Shown one piece after another: positions 25,741 through 36,778 of a stretch of DNA of 64,000 nt. Position 1 is the first letter of the stretch, and every line of letters starts with the position of its first letter. A program made the position numbers and the translations under genes. The notes beneath the pieces were generated by a model that worked only from the letters and a program-made list of their open reading frames with translations, ran no database searches and had not been told where the DNA came from. Source of the DNA: Occultella gossypii (lineage in GTDB: Bacteria; Actinomycetota; Actinomycetes; Actinomycetales; Beutenbergiaceae); the NCBI RefSeq assembly GCF_019947135.1, contig NZ_JAGSHT010000010.1:372001-436000 (forward strand), written 5' to 3'.

Positions 25741-26310
25741 TCAACAGGTGCAGCGGTCCGGTCTCCAGACGTCCGCGATGAGCGCGAGGGCCTCGTCGCC
25801 GAGCGGATTCACCCCGGGCCCGGCCGCGAGCGCGTGCGCCACGAGCACGTGCAGGCACTTCACCCGGGTGGGCATGCCGCCGGAGGAGATGCCGTCGATC
25901 TCGGGGACCTCGCCGAGCTCGGCACGCTGGGCGAGGTAGTGCTCGTGCGCGCGGGCGTAACCGGCGGCGAGCGCCTCGTCCTGGGTGAGCCGCTCGGACA
26001 TCTCCCGCATCACGCCGCTCGCCTCCAGGGTGCTCACGGCGGCGACGGCGCCGGGGCTGGTCAGGTAGTACGTCGTGGGGAACGGCGTGCCGTCCTCCAG
26101 GCGCGGGGCGGTGCGGACCACCGTGGGACGGCCGCACACGCACCGGGCGGCCACGGCGACCACGCCCCGGGCCGGGCGGCCGAGCTGCTCGGCGAGCACC
26201 TCCAGGTCGGCGGCGCTGACGCCGGGCGGGGTCGCGGCAGACGGGGGCGCGTCGGTCGCATCGGAGTGGGCGGCGTCAGGGGTCGAGCCGTCGTCATCGG
26301 AGCCGGTCAT
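25741..26310 (-). CDS. DUF501 family protein
   Basis: 189 residues: a variable acidic N-terminus then the DUF501 domain from about residue 33. Conserved cysteine motifs are present: VAARCVCGRP, MPTRVKCLHVLVAHALA and the terminal RPDRCTC, which may bind metal. The family is almost always next to ftsB/divIC in Actinobacteria; its function is unknown. ATG at 26310 overlaps the ftsB stop (ATGA). Confidence 0.92.
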   Translation of the reverse strand: MTGSDDDGSTPDAAHSDATDAPPSAATPPGVSAADLEVLAEQLGRPARGVVAVAARCVCGRPTVVRTAPRLEDGTPFPTTYYLTSPGAVAAVSTLEASGVMREMSERLTQDEALAAGYARAHEHYLAQRAELGEVPEIDGISSGGMPTRVKCLHVLVAHALAAGPGVNPLGDEALALIADVWRPDRCTC

Positions 26311-26972
26311 CAGTCGGAGACCTCCCCGGCCACCTGGACGGAGTCCCACACGGTCAGGTACCACGGGCCGGTCGGGGGCACGCTCACGGGTCCGTTCTCG
26401 GCGGGGTCGGGGGCCGGCTCCTCGCCGGTGATCGTCTCGGGGTCCACCACCCGGTAGGGCGTCTCCCCCGGCATCACGAAGCCGAGCCGGTCACGCGCCC
26501 GGGCCTGCACGTAGGCGTCGTCGTTCCACTGCTCGACGGCGTCGGTCAGCTCGGCGTTGCGCTGTTCGGCCGCCACGATCTGGGCGCTCAGCTCACGGTG
26601 CCGTTCCTGCTGGGTGATGTACGCACGCAGGGTGGGCGCGAGCACGATGAAGGCCATCAGGATCACCACGAACAGCACCAGGGTACGGACGGTGATCTGC
26701 CGCGGCGCCTTGTGCACCTCGGTGGTGGCGCCGGCCTGCTTCGCTGCGCCCGCCCGGCGGGCGGCCGTCGGCTTCGCAGCCGGCTTGGCGGCGGGCTTCG
26801 CGGCGGACCTCGACGTGGGCTTCGCGCCGGACTTGGCGGACGCCGACCCCGACCGGGGCGTGCGCGAGGTGCTCGCGCGCGCACCGGCGGCGGCGCGGCT
26901 CGACGTGGCGGGCCGACTCGTCGTCGCCACGGACCCGCTCGAGCGCGGGGCGGCAGGACGTCGGGGACTCAC
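26310..26972 (-). CDS. FtsB/DivIC-like septum formation initiator
   Basis: 220 residues: a long low-complexity cytoplasmic N-terminus rich in A, K, P and R (AAKPAAKPAAKP), one membrane helix near residue 98 (LVLFVVILMAFIVLAPTL), a periplasmic coiled coil (ITQQERHRELSAQIVAAEQ) and the family ARDRLGFVMPGETPYRVVDP region. It belongs to the divisome linking FtsQ/FtsL to wall synthesis. GTG at 26972 is chosen with GAGGGA just upstream; the longer frame to 27371 is not protein-like. Confidence 0.88.
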   Translation of the reverse strand: MSPRRPAAPRSSGSVATTSRPATSSRAAAGARASTSRTPRSGSASAKSGAKPTSRSAAKPAAKPAAKPTAARRAGAAKQAGATTEVHKAPRQITVRTLVLFVVILMAFIVLAPTLRAYITQQERHRELSAQIVAAEQRNAELTDAVEQWNDDAYVQARARDRLGFVMPGETPYRVVDPETITGEEPAPDPAENGPVSVPPTGPWYLTVWDSVQVAGEVSD

Positions 26973-27098
26973 TCCCTCATGTTCTCTCACGGGGCGAGGT
27001 TTTCGGCGGAGCAGCAGGGCGTGAGTCGTGCCACAGCAGGATAGGTCTGCCCACCGACACCGGCCGGGACCGGGCCCGGCAGGGCCGATCTCGGGCCG

Positions 27099-27150
27099 CG
27101 AACGCCAACGGCGGGCGCCCCTCGAAAAAGGGGACACCCGCCGTCGTTCG
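27099..27150. terminator. Long stepped hairpin between eno and ftsB
   Basis: CGAACG (27099) pairs with CGTTCG (27145), and inside it CGGCGGG with CCCGCCG and CCCCT with AGGGG around a GAAA-type loop. It is 94 nt downstream of the enolase stop on the minus strand. Very stable, without a U-run; a terminator or RNA-processing structure. Confidence 0.65.
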
Positions 27151-27243
27151 GACGTGGCGGCAGTGCGCGCCGAAGCCGCAACCGGTCGCCTCGACCCAGG
27201 CGCTACCAGCCGCCGCGATCCAGGTCCTGCCGAGCGCTGTCGC

Positions 27244-29323
<2,080 letters not shown>

Positions 29324-29327
<4 letters not shown>

Positions 29328-29884
29328 CCTGCGACCGGGGCCTCAGGGGCGAGGATCCAGTCGGGGGTGACGGCTGCGATGGTGTTGGCCTCGGCGTCCC
29401 ACTCGCCGTAGCGAGGACTGACCACGACGTCGGCGTCCGTCAGCCGTGCGTTGACGTCGTCCAGGATCGCCTGGCCGTCCGGACTCTGGCTGATGTCGCC
29501 CTGGGCCAGGATCATCCGGGTCACCCGCAGGGTGTCCGCGCTGTAGTCGGCGACCGGCACACCCTGGGCGGCCGCGGTCGCCTCGAGCACCTCCTGCGCC
29601 TGCTGGTCGGAGTAGGCGATCCCGTTCTCGGAGGCGACCTGAAGGACCTCCGGGGCCGCGATGAGGAGCTGGAGCACCTGCGTGGGCGCGGGGTCCGCCG
29701 TCAGCATCGGAGAGATCTGCGTGTCCGTGGTGGACAGCGTGCTCTCGGTGATGCGACTGCCGTCCACGACGGCGGCGGCGCCCGGGTTCGCGGAGCAGGC
29801 GGTGAGGGCGAGGGCGCCCACGGCCAACGAACCGGTGATCTTGAGGAGGCGAGACGTTGTGACCACCGAGGCGAAACCCTTCAC
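29324..29884 (-). CDS. SurA-N-like lipoprotein (putative secreted chaperone)
   Basis: 186 residues. The signal peptide ends in the lipobox LTAC (cysteine about residue 30). After AVVDGSRITESTL comes an all-helical region typical of the SurA/trigger-factor chaperone N-domain; no peptidyl-prolyl isomerase domain follows. It is coupled to mazG, an order found in related genomes. The start is uncertain: GTG at 29884 lacks a ribosome site, and GTG at 29866 is an alternative. Confidence 0.78.
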
Positions 29885-29914
29885 GCGCGAACAGATACCG
29901 GGGCCATCGTATCC

Positions 29915-29966
29915 TCAGCGCTCCACGTCGGCGACGACGTGCTCAACCTCCGCTGCCGACTCCCGG
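29915..29966 (-). pseudogene. Remnant copy of the nucleoside hydrolase 3' end
   Basis: 52 bp match the last codons of the nucleoside hydrolase gene (31235-31286) at 44 positions. Read on the minus strand it encodes ESAAEVEHVVADVER and a stop, against ESAAEVERVVTDEYR in the intact gene. Nothing upstream extends the match. Confidence 0.65.
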
Positions 29967-30025
29967 CCACAGCCTGGGCGGCCGTGGTCCGGATGACCGC
30001 CGGCCCGGGGCGCCGAACACGCGGG

Positions 30026-30676
30026 TCAGGCCGCGGTGCGCGCGCCCTTCGCCAACGAGCGCCCGTACTCGTGGGCAAGGAGCTCGGCCTCGGCGTGCAT
30101 GCGGGCGGCGACGTCGGTGAACTCGTCCAGGGCCGGGTTCGTGCCGACGAGCGTGAACTCCGTCTCGACCACGTCCAGATCCAGGTTCCAGACATCCTCG
30201 AGGATCCGGCGCATCCACGGCGTCGCGTGGTCCCAACCCTCCCGAGGGGTCCCCGCCCCGTACGCGCCGCCACGGACCGTGGCCAACACCGCGCGCTTAC
30301 CGGCCAGACTCGGCGAGTCCCCGGGGGCCAGTCGCGGGTCGGTGAGCGCCAGGTCCGTCCAGGTCTTGAAGTGCTGGGAGACACCGAAGTTGTACAGCGG
30401 CACCGCCAACAGCAGGACGTCCGCCGCGAGGACCTCGTCGGCCAGCTCGGTCGCGAGGTCGATGGCGCGCTGCTGTTGCGTGGTGCGTCCGGCCGGGGGT
30501 GCGAAGGCGGCATGCGGCCAGGCGTCGGCCGGAATCGGGTGGCGCCCGAGGTGGCGGGTGGCCACGTGGCCGGCCGGGTGCTGGGCGCGCCACTCGGACT
30601 CGACGATGTCGGCGATCCGGCTGCTGTGCGAGCCCTCGAATCGAATGCTGGCGTCGAGGCGGAACAGGGTGGGCAT
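30026..30676 (-). CDS. FMN-dependent NADH-azoreductase-like flavoprotein
   Basis: 216 residues of the flavodoxin-fold AzoR/NAD(P)H-quinone reductase group: LFRLDASIRFEGSHSS (phosphate loop), LLLAVPLYNFGVSQHFKTW and ATVRGGAYG near the isoalloxazine site. It probably reduces quinones or azo compounds by two electrons. ATG at 30676 has GGAGGTCCC before it. Divergent from the HxlR regulator at 30785, with three phased repeats between them, so it is likely induced by quinone or electrophile stress. Confidence 0.9.
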   Translation of the reverse strand: MPTLFRLDASIRFEGSHSSRIADIVESEWRAQHPAGHVATRHLGRHPIPADAWPHAAFAPPAGRTTQQQRAIDLATELADEVLAADVLLLAVPLYNFGVSQHFKTWTDLALTDPRLAPGDSPSLAGKRAVLATVRGGAYGAGTPREGWDHATPWMRRILEDVWNLDLDVVETEFTLVGTNPALDEFTDVAARMHAEAELLAHEYGRSLAKGARTAA

Positions 30677-30699
30677 GGGACCTCCGGGTCGGTTCAGGG

Positions 30700-30744
30700 G
30701 CACTAGCAGAATGCGAGTACTTGCAGAAAGATAGCACTAGCAAT
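30700..30744. promoter_or_regulatory. Three 11-bp direct repeats at 17-bp spacing, probable HxlR operators
   Basis: GCACTAGCAGA (30700), GTACTTGCAGA (30717) and GCACTAGCAAT (30734) start exactly 17 bp apart in the divergent promoter. Nine of eleven positions agree between neighbours. Confidence 0.68.
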
Positions 30745-30784
30745 ATCCGAGCGCCAGAACCTACGGGCACGGTAAACTCAGGAG

Positions 30785-31183
30785 ATGTCCGAGGATCCCC
30801 ACCCCCACGCGCAGTGCGCTGCCGGCGTGAGCCGTGCCTTCGACATGCTGGGCAAGCGGTGGAGCGGACCGATCCTCTCGGTGCTGCGGAACGGGCCGAT
30901 GAAGTTCTCCGAACTGCGCCGGGCCGTCGGTCCGATCACGGACTCCGTCCTGGCCGACCGGCTGGTGGACCTGGCCGACTTCGGGGTGGTGGTCCGGACC
31001 GAGACCGATGGCCGCCCACCCCAGATCACCTACGCGCTGACCGGGCGCGGAGAACGCCTGCAGCCGATCCTGGACCAACTCGGCCGGTGGGCCGCGAGCG
31101 AGCTGGACCGCGCCCCGTTCGAGGGCTGTGCCGAGGCCGGTGCGGCCGAGGCGCAGAGCGACGCGGCCGAGGTCCCGGCCTAG
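30785..31183 (+). CDS. HxlR-family redox-type transcriptional regulator
   Basis: 132 residues: winged helix with the family pattern AFDMLGKRWSGPILSVLRNGPMKFSELRRAV, GPITDSVLADRLVDL and wing VVVRTETDGRPPQITYALT. A single cysteine near residue 11 (HAQCAAG) is where redox-sensing HxlR/QorR proteins carry their thiol switch. Alanine-rich tail of about 20 residues. Likely represses the divergent flavoprotein gene and itself. Confidence 0.9.
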   Translation: MSEDPHPHAQCAAGVSRAFDMLGKRWSGPILSVLRNGPMKFSELRRAVGPITDSVLADRLVDLADFGVVVRTETDGRPPQITYALTGRGERLQPILDQLGRWAASELDRAPFEGCAEAGAAEAQSDAAEVPA

Positions 31184-31234
31184 TCGCCGACACCCGAGCC
31201 GTACACCGGCAGCGGACCCGACGCCGTCGAACCG

Positions 31235-32221
31235 TCAGCGGTACTCGTCGGTGACGACGCGCTCGACCTCCGCGGCCGACTCCGGGAACAGGGTGGTCAG
31301 CAGGAGCCGGTAGAAGCGGGCCGCGTCCGCGCCGGTGCCGACCTGCGCGTTGCCCGCCGTGCCCGGGAAGTCCCCGGTGCGGGCCACCAGGGACCGACCC
31401 TCCTGCTCACCGTCGACGGCGATGGTGACGTTGGCCTCGACGGTCGCGACCACCTCGGGGTCGAGCAGGTACGCGGCGGCGAGCGGGTCGTGCAGGTCGA
31501 ACGACAGGCTCCCGTTGGAGACGAACGCGAAGTTCGCGTAGGTGCGGGTGATCGCGTGGATGAAGCGGGACACCGGGGTGTCCAGCCGGAGCAACAGTTC
31601 ACCGATCCCCGGCGTCAGGTCCGCCTCGGCGGTGGCGTCCAGGCCGACCATGACGACGTCGGCGAACCCCGCGGAGAACACGGCTTCGGACGCCTTCGGA
31701 TCGCACCAGAGGTTGAACTCGGCCCATTGCGTCATGTTGCCGCCGCCCTCCGCCCCGCCCATCAGCACCAGGGACCGGACGTTGCCGGCGAACGTCGGGT
31801 CGGCCTGGACGGCCGCCGCGATGTTCGTCAGCGGGCCGAGCGTGAGCAGGGTGACCTCGCCCGGGTGGGCAGCGGTGTGCGAGATGAGGAAGTCGACGGC
31901 GGACTCCTCCCGTTCGCGCATTGTCACCGTCCGGCCGCCCTCGCCGCCGAGCCCGTCGGCGCCGTGCACGTCCGGGCTGAACTCCCGGCCGCGGGCGGCG
32001 CTGCCCTCGGCGCCGCGGTACACGCCGACGTCGGTCCGGCCGGCAAGCTCCAGCAGACGCAGTGCGTTGCCGGTCACCTGGTCCAGGTCGGCGTTGCCGC
32101 CGACGGTCGTGACGCCGTCGATCTGCAGCCGGTTCGCGGGCGCCGCCGCCGCGGCGCACAGGAACAGCAGCGCGATCGCGTCGTCGATGCCCGGGTCGGT
32201 GTCGATGATGATCCGCCGCAC
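31235..32221 (-). CDS. Inosine/uridine-preferring nucleoside hydrolase
   Basis: 328 residues; cleaves ribonucleosides to base and ribose for salvage. The calcium- and ribose-binding signature IIIDTDPGIDDAIAL is at the N-terminus; further marks are VGGNADLDQVTGNAL, LLTLGPLTNIA, MGGAEGGGNMTQWAEFN and LHDPLAAAYLL with the active-site histidine. GTG at 32221 has GAGGAGG upstream. Its last 52 bp have a diverged duplicate at 29915. Confidence 0.93.
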   Translation of the reverse strand: MRRIIIDTDPGIDDAIALLFLCAAAAAPANRLQIDGVTTVGGNADLDQVTGNALRLLELAGRTDVGVYRGAEGSAARGREFSPDVHGADGLGGEGGRTVTMREREESAVDFLISHTAAHPGEVTLLTLGPLTNIAAAVQADPTFAGNVRSLVLMGGAEGGGNMTQWAEFNLWCDPKASEAVFSAGFADVVMVGLDATAEADLTPGIGELLLRLDTPVSRFIHAITRTYANFAFVSNGSLSFDLHDPLAAAYLLDPEVVATVEANVTIAVDGEQEGRSLVARTGDFPGTAGNAQVGTGADAARFYRLLLTTLFPESAAEVERVVTDEYR

Positions 32222-32351
32222 TGCTTGGCCTCCTCGTCAGGGTTGCCCAGCGTATCGCCGGTTGGACTCGACTGGACGTAATGGTCCGACTGACCTTAAG
32301 ATCGATCCAGTGTTAACGTCTTGATGACTCTTACTCGTTCCGGAGGTGACC

Positions 32352-33083
32352 ATGGCCCCGACGCTCGCGGTGTCGACGGTGATCTTCGCGCTGCGCACCG
32401 ACGAGCGCAGTTCCGCCGCGATCGGGGCCCGGCCCCAGCTCTGGCTGCCGCTCGTGGTGCGCCTGCGGGACCCGTTCGACGGACGCTGGGCACTTCCGGG
32501 CGGTCCCCTGCGCGAGGACGAGGGCCTGGCCGACGCTGCCTCCCGGACCCTGCTGGAGACCACCGGGCTGCGCCCGAACTACCTGGAGCAGCTCTACGCG
32601 TTCGGCGACGCCGACCGGCCCGGCGCCGAGCACGGGCGGGTGGTCTCGGTCGTCTACTGGGCGATGATCGGGGCCGAGGAGGCGCACCTGGCCACCACCG
32701 GGCAGAACGTGCGTTGGCTGGCCGCGGACCGGCTGCCGAACCTGGCCTTCGACCACAACCGGATCGTGGAGTACGCGCTCTGGCGGTTGCGCACGAAGGT
32801 CGAATACTCCCGGATCGCGCATGCGTTCCTGGGCGAGACGTTCACCCTGCGCGAGCTGCGCGAGGTCCACGAGGTGGTGCTCGGCAAGGCGGTCGATCCG
32901 GCCAACTTCCGCCGTCAGGTGGAGGCGAGTGGCGCCGTCGTCCCCACCGGTCAGGTCCGCACCGGAGGCCGGCACCGGCCCGCCCAGCTGTACCGCTACG
33001 ACACCGCCATCGAACCGGTCGATCTCGGCCCGCTGGCCCCCGAACCGCAGATGTCCCCCACCTCCACCGAGGAGACCCCATGA
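32352..33083 (+). CDS. nrtR: NrtR-type Nudix transcriptional regulator of NAD synthesis
   Basis: 243 residues: Nudix-like domain (WALPGGPLREDEGLADAASRTLLETTGL, cited by residues about 42-70) with an altered, probably non-catalytic Nudix box, then a winged-helix DNA-binding part (LGETFTLRELREVHEVVLGK ... NFRRQVEASG). NrtR proteins sense ADP-ribose and repress NAD genes; here nadA begins in the ATGA of its stop. ATG at 32352 with GGAGG 5 nt before it is preferred to the GTG two codons earlier. I did not find a convincing operator, though GTTAAC at about 32314 lies in the promoter. Confidence 0.9.
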   Translation: MAPTLAVSTVIFALRTDERSSAAIGARPQLWLPLVVRLRDPFDGRWALPGGPLREDEGLADAASRTLLETTGLRPNYLEQLYAFGDADRPGAEHGRVVSVVYWAMIGAEEAHLATTGQNVRWLAADRLPNLAFDHNRIVEYALWRLRTKVEYSRIAHAFLGETFTLRELREVHEVVLGKAVDPANFRRQVEASGAVVPTGQVRTGGRHRPAQLYRYDTAIEPVDLGPLAPEPQMSPTSTEETP

Positions 33084-34372
33084 CGACCACCGCTTCGGTC
33101 GACACCACCATCCAGCTGATCGACGCCGGCCGGGCCACGGGCTCGACCTGCAGCCCGGACCTCGCCAGCGGCCCGTGGGCGTTCGACGCCAGTCCCGGCT
33201 ACGGGCCCGGCGCGTCGCTCGCGGACCCACCACCCGCCGTCGCCCCCCGACAGGGCGAGCTGCCCAGGGAATACCGCGAGGCGGACCCGGCCGACCTGGA
33301 CGCGCGCGTGCGCGCCGCGAAGGCGACGCTCGGCGACCGGGTGGTCATCCTCGGGCACTTCTACCAGCGCGAGGAGGTCGTCACCCATGCGGACTTCGTG
33401 GGCGACTCCTTCCAGCTCGCGAACGCCTCGCTGACCCGCCCGGACGCCGAGGCGATCGTGTTCTGCGGCGTGCACTTCATGGCCGAGACCGCGGACCTGC
33501 TCTCCGGCCCCGAGCAGGCCGTGATCCTGCCGAACCTGGCCGCCGGCTGCTCGATGGCGGACATGGCGGACATCGACCAGGTCGAGGAGTGCTGGGAGCA
33601 GCTCACCGAGCTGTACGGCACCGAGCCCGGCGAGGACGGCAGGGTGCCGGTCATCCCGGTCACCTACATGAACTCCTCCGCGGCGCTGAAGGGCTTCTGC
33701 GGCCGCAACGGCGGCATCGTCTGCACGTCCTCGAACGCCGCCACGGTGCTGGAGTGGGCGTTCGAGCGCGGGCAGCGGGTGCTGTTCTTCCCGGACCAGC
33801 ACCTCGGGCGCAACACCGCCAAGGCGATGGGCGTGCCGCTCGAGGCGATGCCGATGTGGAACCCGAACAAGCCGCTCGGCGGCAACGACGAGCAGGCCCT
33901 GACCGACGCCCAGGTGATCCTGTGGCACGGGTTCTGCTCGGTGCACCGCCGGTTCACTCCTGGTCAGATCGAGCAGGCCCGCGCCGAGCACCCGGGCGTG
34001 CGCGTGATCGTGCACCCGGAGTGCCCGATGCCGGTGGTCGACGCCGCCGACGAGTCCGGTTCCACCGAGTACATCCGCAAGGCGATCGACGCCGCCACCG
34101 AGCCGACCACGTTCGCGATCGGCACCGAGGTCAACCTGGTCCAGCGCCTGGCCGCGCAGTACCCGCAGCACACGATCTTCTGCCTGGACCCGGTGGTGTG
34201 CCCGTGCTCCACGATGTACCGGATCCACCCGGGCTACCTGGCCTGGGTGCTGGAGTCCCTGGTGGCCGGCGAGGTGCCGAACCGGATCACGGTCCCCGCG
34301 GACGTCGCCGACCCGGCCCGGCTGGCGCTGGAACGGATGCTCGCGGCCAAGCCTCCCGTGGCGGGAGCCTGA
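33080..34372 (+). CDS. nadA: Quinolinate synthase A
   Basis: 430 residues, the long form; condenses iminoaspartate with dihydroxyacetone phosphate to quinolinate using a 4Fe-4S cluster. Visible: ILGHFYQREEV, GDSFQLA, cluster cysteines about 129 (FCGVHFMAE), 215 (GIVCTSSNA) and 374/376 (CPCSTMYRIHP), with HPECPMPV between. The first 70 residues are a poorly conserved extension. Overlaps nrtR by ATGA and ends 1 nt before nadB. Confidence 0.97.
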   Translation: MTTTASVDTTIQLIDAGRATGSTCSPDLASGPWAFDASPGYGPGASLADPPPAVAPRQGELPREYREADPADLDARVRAAKATLGDRVVILGHFYQREEVVTHADFVGDSFQLANASLTRPDAEAIVFCGVHFMAETADLLSGPEQAVILPNLAAGCSMADMADIDQVEECWEQLTELYGTEPGEDGRVPVIPVTYMNSSAALKGFCGRNGGIVCTSSNAATVLEWAFERGQRVLFFPDQHLGRNTAKAMGVPLEAMPMWNPNKPLGGNDEQALTDAQVILWHGFCSVHRRFTPGQIEQARAEHPGVRVIVHPECPMPVVDAADESGSTEYIRKAIDAATEPTTFAIGTEVNLVQRLAAQYPQHTIFCLDPVVCPCSTMYRIHPGYLAWVLESLVAGEVPNRITVPADVADPARLALERMLAAKPPVAGA

Positions 34373-34373
34373 G

Positions 34374-35933
34374 ATGGCGCGCGTGCTGGTCATCGGCTCC
34401 GGGATCGCCGGGCTCGTCGCGGCCGCGGAGGCCGCCCGCACCCATGACGTGGTGCTGGCCACGAAGGGCGACCTCGGGCTGAGCAACACCCGCTACGCCC
34501 AGGGCGGCATCGCCGCGGTGATGTTCGCCGAGGACGACGTGGCCGCGCACATCGCGGACACCCTCACCGCCGGCGCCGGGCTGTGCGACCCCGAGGCCGT
34601 CCGGGTGCTGTGCACCGAGGGCCCGGCCCGGATCCGGGACCTGGTCGCCGCCGGCGTCGAGTTCGACATGGCCGGCGGCCGTTTCGCCCAGGGCCTGGAG
34701 GCGGCGCACTCGTTCCCGCGGGTGCTGCACGCGGGCGGGGACGCCACCGGCGCCCGGATCGAGGCGGCACTGACCGCGCAGGTGCGCGCGAGCGCCGTGG
34801 CGATCCACGAGAACACGTTCCTGACCGACCTCGTCGTCGCCGACGGCCGCGTGGTCGGGGCGAGCCTGCTCGACGGCGCCGGTCACGTTCTCGAGGTCCG
34901 TGCGGACGCCGTGGTGCTCGCCACCGGCGGCGCCGGCCAGCTGTACCCGTACACGTCCAACCCCGCGGTGGCCACGGGCGACGGCGCCGCGGCGGCCGCG
35001 CGCGCCGGAGCCGCCCTGGCGGACCTGGAGTTCTACCAGTTCCACCCCACCACGCTCGCCCTGCCCGGGAACTTCCTGGTCTCCGAGGCCGTGCGCGGCG
35101 AGGGCGCGGTGCTGCGCGACGCCGACGGCGAGCGGTTCATGCTCGCCGTGCACCCCGACGCCGAGCTCGCCCCCCGGGACGTGGTGGCCCGGGCCGTGGC
35201 GGACCGGATGGCGGCGACGGGTGCGCCCGTGTACCTGGATGCCACCGCGTTCGGCGCCGACGCGCTCGCCCACCGGTTCCCCAGCATCGACGCCGCCGTG
35301 CGTGCCGCCGGCCTGGACTGGGCGCGCACACCGGTGCCGATCACCCCGGCCGCGCACTACTGGATGGGCGGCGTGGCCACCGACCTCTTGGGCCGCACCT
35401 CACTGCCCGGCCTGTACGCCGTCGGCGAGGTCGCCCGCACCGGCGTGCACGGTGCGAACCGTCTGGCCTCGAACTCCCTGCTCGAGGGCGCGGTGTTCGC
35501 CCACCGCGCGGTGCGGGCCCTGGCGAACCCGGACGCGGCCGGGCCCTGGCCCGCAGGCGGTTCGGTGGCCGCCTCGGCCACCGGTTCGCTGCGAGCGGTT
35601 CCGGCGCCACGCGGTGCCGGCGATGGCCCGTCGGAGGCGGCGCCGTTCTCCCGGGCCGCGGTGCAAGACCTGATGTGGGACGCCGTCGGGCTGCGCCGGC
35701 ACGGCGTCGGGCTCGCGCGAGCCGCCCAGACGTTCGACGCCTGGGCGGCGAGCACGCCCGCCCCGCACTCCCCGGCCGAGCACGAGGACGCGAACCTGCT
35801 CCTGCTCGCCCGGCTCACCGCCCGGGCCGCGCTGGCCCGCACGGAGTCGGTCGGAGCGCACTTCCGCACCGACGAGCCGTTGGGCACGCGATCCGCCGCG
35901 CAGCCGACCGCCATGGCGGTGGGCGCATGCTGA
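34374..35933 (+). CDS. nadB: L-aspartate oxidase
   Basis: 519 residues; oxidises aspartate to iminoaspartate, the substrate of NadA. FAD motif VIGSGIAGLVAAAEAA at the N-terminus, NTRYAQGGIAAVM, GGAGQLYPYTSNP, the substrate-site LEFYQFHPTTL and C-terminal GVHGANRLASNSLLEG. It starts 1 nt after nadA and its last 7 nt overlap nadC. Confidence 0.97.
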   Translation: MARVLVIGSGIAGLVAAAEAARTHDVVLATKGDLGLSNTRYAQGGIAAVMFAEDDVAAHIADTLTAGAGLCDPEAVRVLCTEGPARIRDLVAAGVEFDMAGGRFAQGLEAAHSFPRVLHAGGDATGARIEAALTAQVRASAVAIHENTFLTDLVVADGRVVGASLLDGAGHVLEVRADAVVLATGGAGQLYPYTSNPAVATGDGAAAAARAGAALADLEFYQFHPTTLALPGNFLVSEAVRGEGAVLRDADGERFMLAVHPDAELAPRDVVARAVADRMAATGAPVYLDATAFGADALAHRFPSIDAAVRAAGLDWARTPVPITPAAHYWMGGVATDLLGRTSLPGLYAVGEVARTGVHGANRLASNSLLEGAVFAHRAVRALANPDAAGPWPAGGSVAASATGSLRAVPAPRGAGDGPSEAAPFSRAAVQDLMWDAVGLRRHGVGLARAAQTFDAWAASTPAPHSPAEHEDANLLLLARLTARAALARTESVGAHFRTDEPLGTRSAAQPTAMAVGAC

Positions 35934-36778
35934 CCCGGACCGTGATCGAGGCGGCCGTGGCCGCCGCCCTGGCCGAGGACGCACCCTGGGGCGACCTGAC
36001 CTGCGCGGCGCTCGTGCCGCCGTCGGCCACCGCGAGCGCCGAACTGGTGGCGCGCACCGAAGGCGTGTTCGCCGGCGGGGAGGTGTTCGCGGCCGCGTTC
36101 ACACTGACCGACCCTTCGGTCGAGGTCACCCTCGCCGAGCCCGACGGCGCCGCGTTCGCCGCGGGGGCGATGCTGGCCCGGGTGGTCGGCCCGGCGGGCG
36201 CCGTGCTGCAGGCGGAGCGGATCGGGCTGAACTTCGCCCAGCGGCTGTCCGGGATCGCGACGGCGACGCGTGCCTACGTGGACGCCGTCGCGGGCACCGG
36301 GGCCAGGATCGTGGACACCCGCAAGACCACGCCGGGGCTGCGCGCGTTCGAGCGGCACGCCGTGCGGGCCGGCGGCGGGCACAACCACCGGTTCTCGCTG
36401 TCGGATGCGGTGATGGTCAAGGACAACCACCTGGCGGTGCTGGTGAACTCCGGCGTCGGTGTCACCGAGGCGCTGCTGGCCGCCCGCGACCGTCTGCCGC
36501 ACACCACGCACATCGAGGTGGAGGTGGACCGGATCGACCAGCTCGACGCGGTCCTCGCGGCCGGGGTGGACACGATCATGTGCGACAACTTCACGCTCGA
36601 CGAGCTGCGTGCGGGGGTCGCCCTGATCGGTGGCCGGGCGATCGTGGAGGCGAGCGGCAACGTGCGCCTGGACACCGTGCGAGCCATCGCCGAGACCGGC
36701 GTCGACGTGATCTCGGTCGGAGCGCTGACCCACTCCTCCCCCGCCCTGGACCTGGGGCTCGACGTGAGCGTGCACTGA
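35927..36778 (+). CDS. nadC: Nicotinate-nucleotide pyrophosphorylase (carboxylating)
   Basis: 283 residues; converts quinolinate and PRPP to nicotinate mononucleotide. Marks: EDAPWGDLTC, ERIGLNFAQRLSGIAT, DTRKTTPGLRAFERHAV, GGGHNHRFSLSDAVMVKDNH and the barrel-end VEASGNV and ISVGALTHS. ATG at 35927 overlaps nadB by 7 nt; its TGA overlaps the next ATG by one base. Confidence 0.97.
   Translation: MLTRTVIEAAVAAALAEDAPWGDLTCAALVPPSATASAELVARTEGVFAGGEVFAAAFTLTDPSVEVTLAEPDGAAFAAGAMLARVVGPAGAVLQAERIGLNFAQRLSGIATATRAYVDAVAGTGARIVDTRKTTPGLRAFERHAVRAGGGHNHRFSLSDAVMVKDNHLAVLVNSGVGVTEALLAARDRLPHTTHIEVEVDRIDQLDAVLAAGVDTIMCDNFTLDELRAGVALIGGRAIVEASGNVRLDTVRAIAETGVDVISVGALTHSSPALDLGLDVSVH

Noticed and set aside
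30026-31286. Integron or transposon cassette
   Set aside because: Direct repeats flank the pair, but there is no integrase, transposase or attC-like fold, so only a past recombination is proposed.
32222-32351. Riboswitch or NAD-responsive leader before nadA
   Set aside because: The leader is short, with no stable fold by eye, and the operon begins with its own NrtR repressor.
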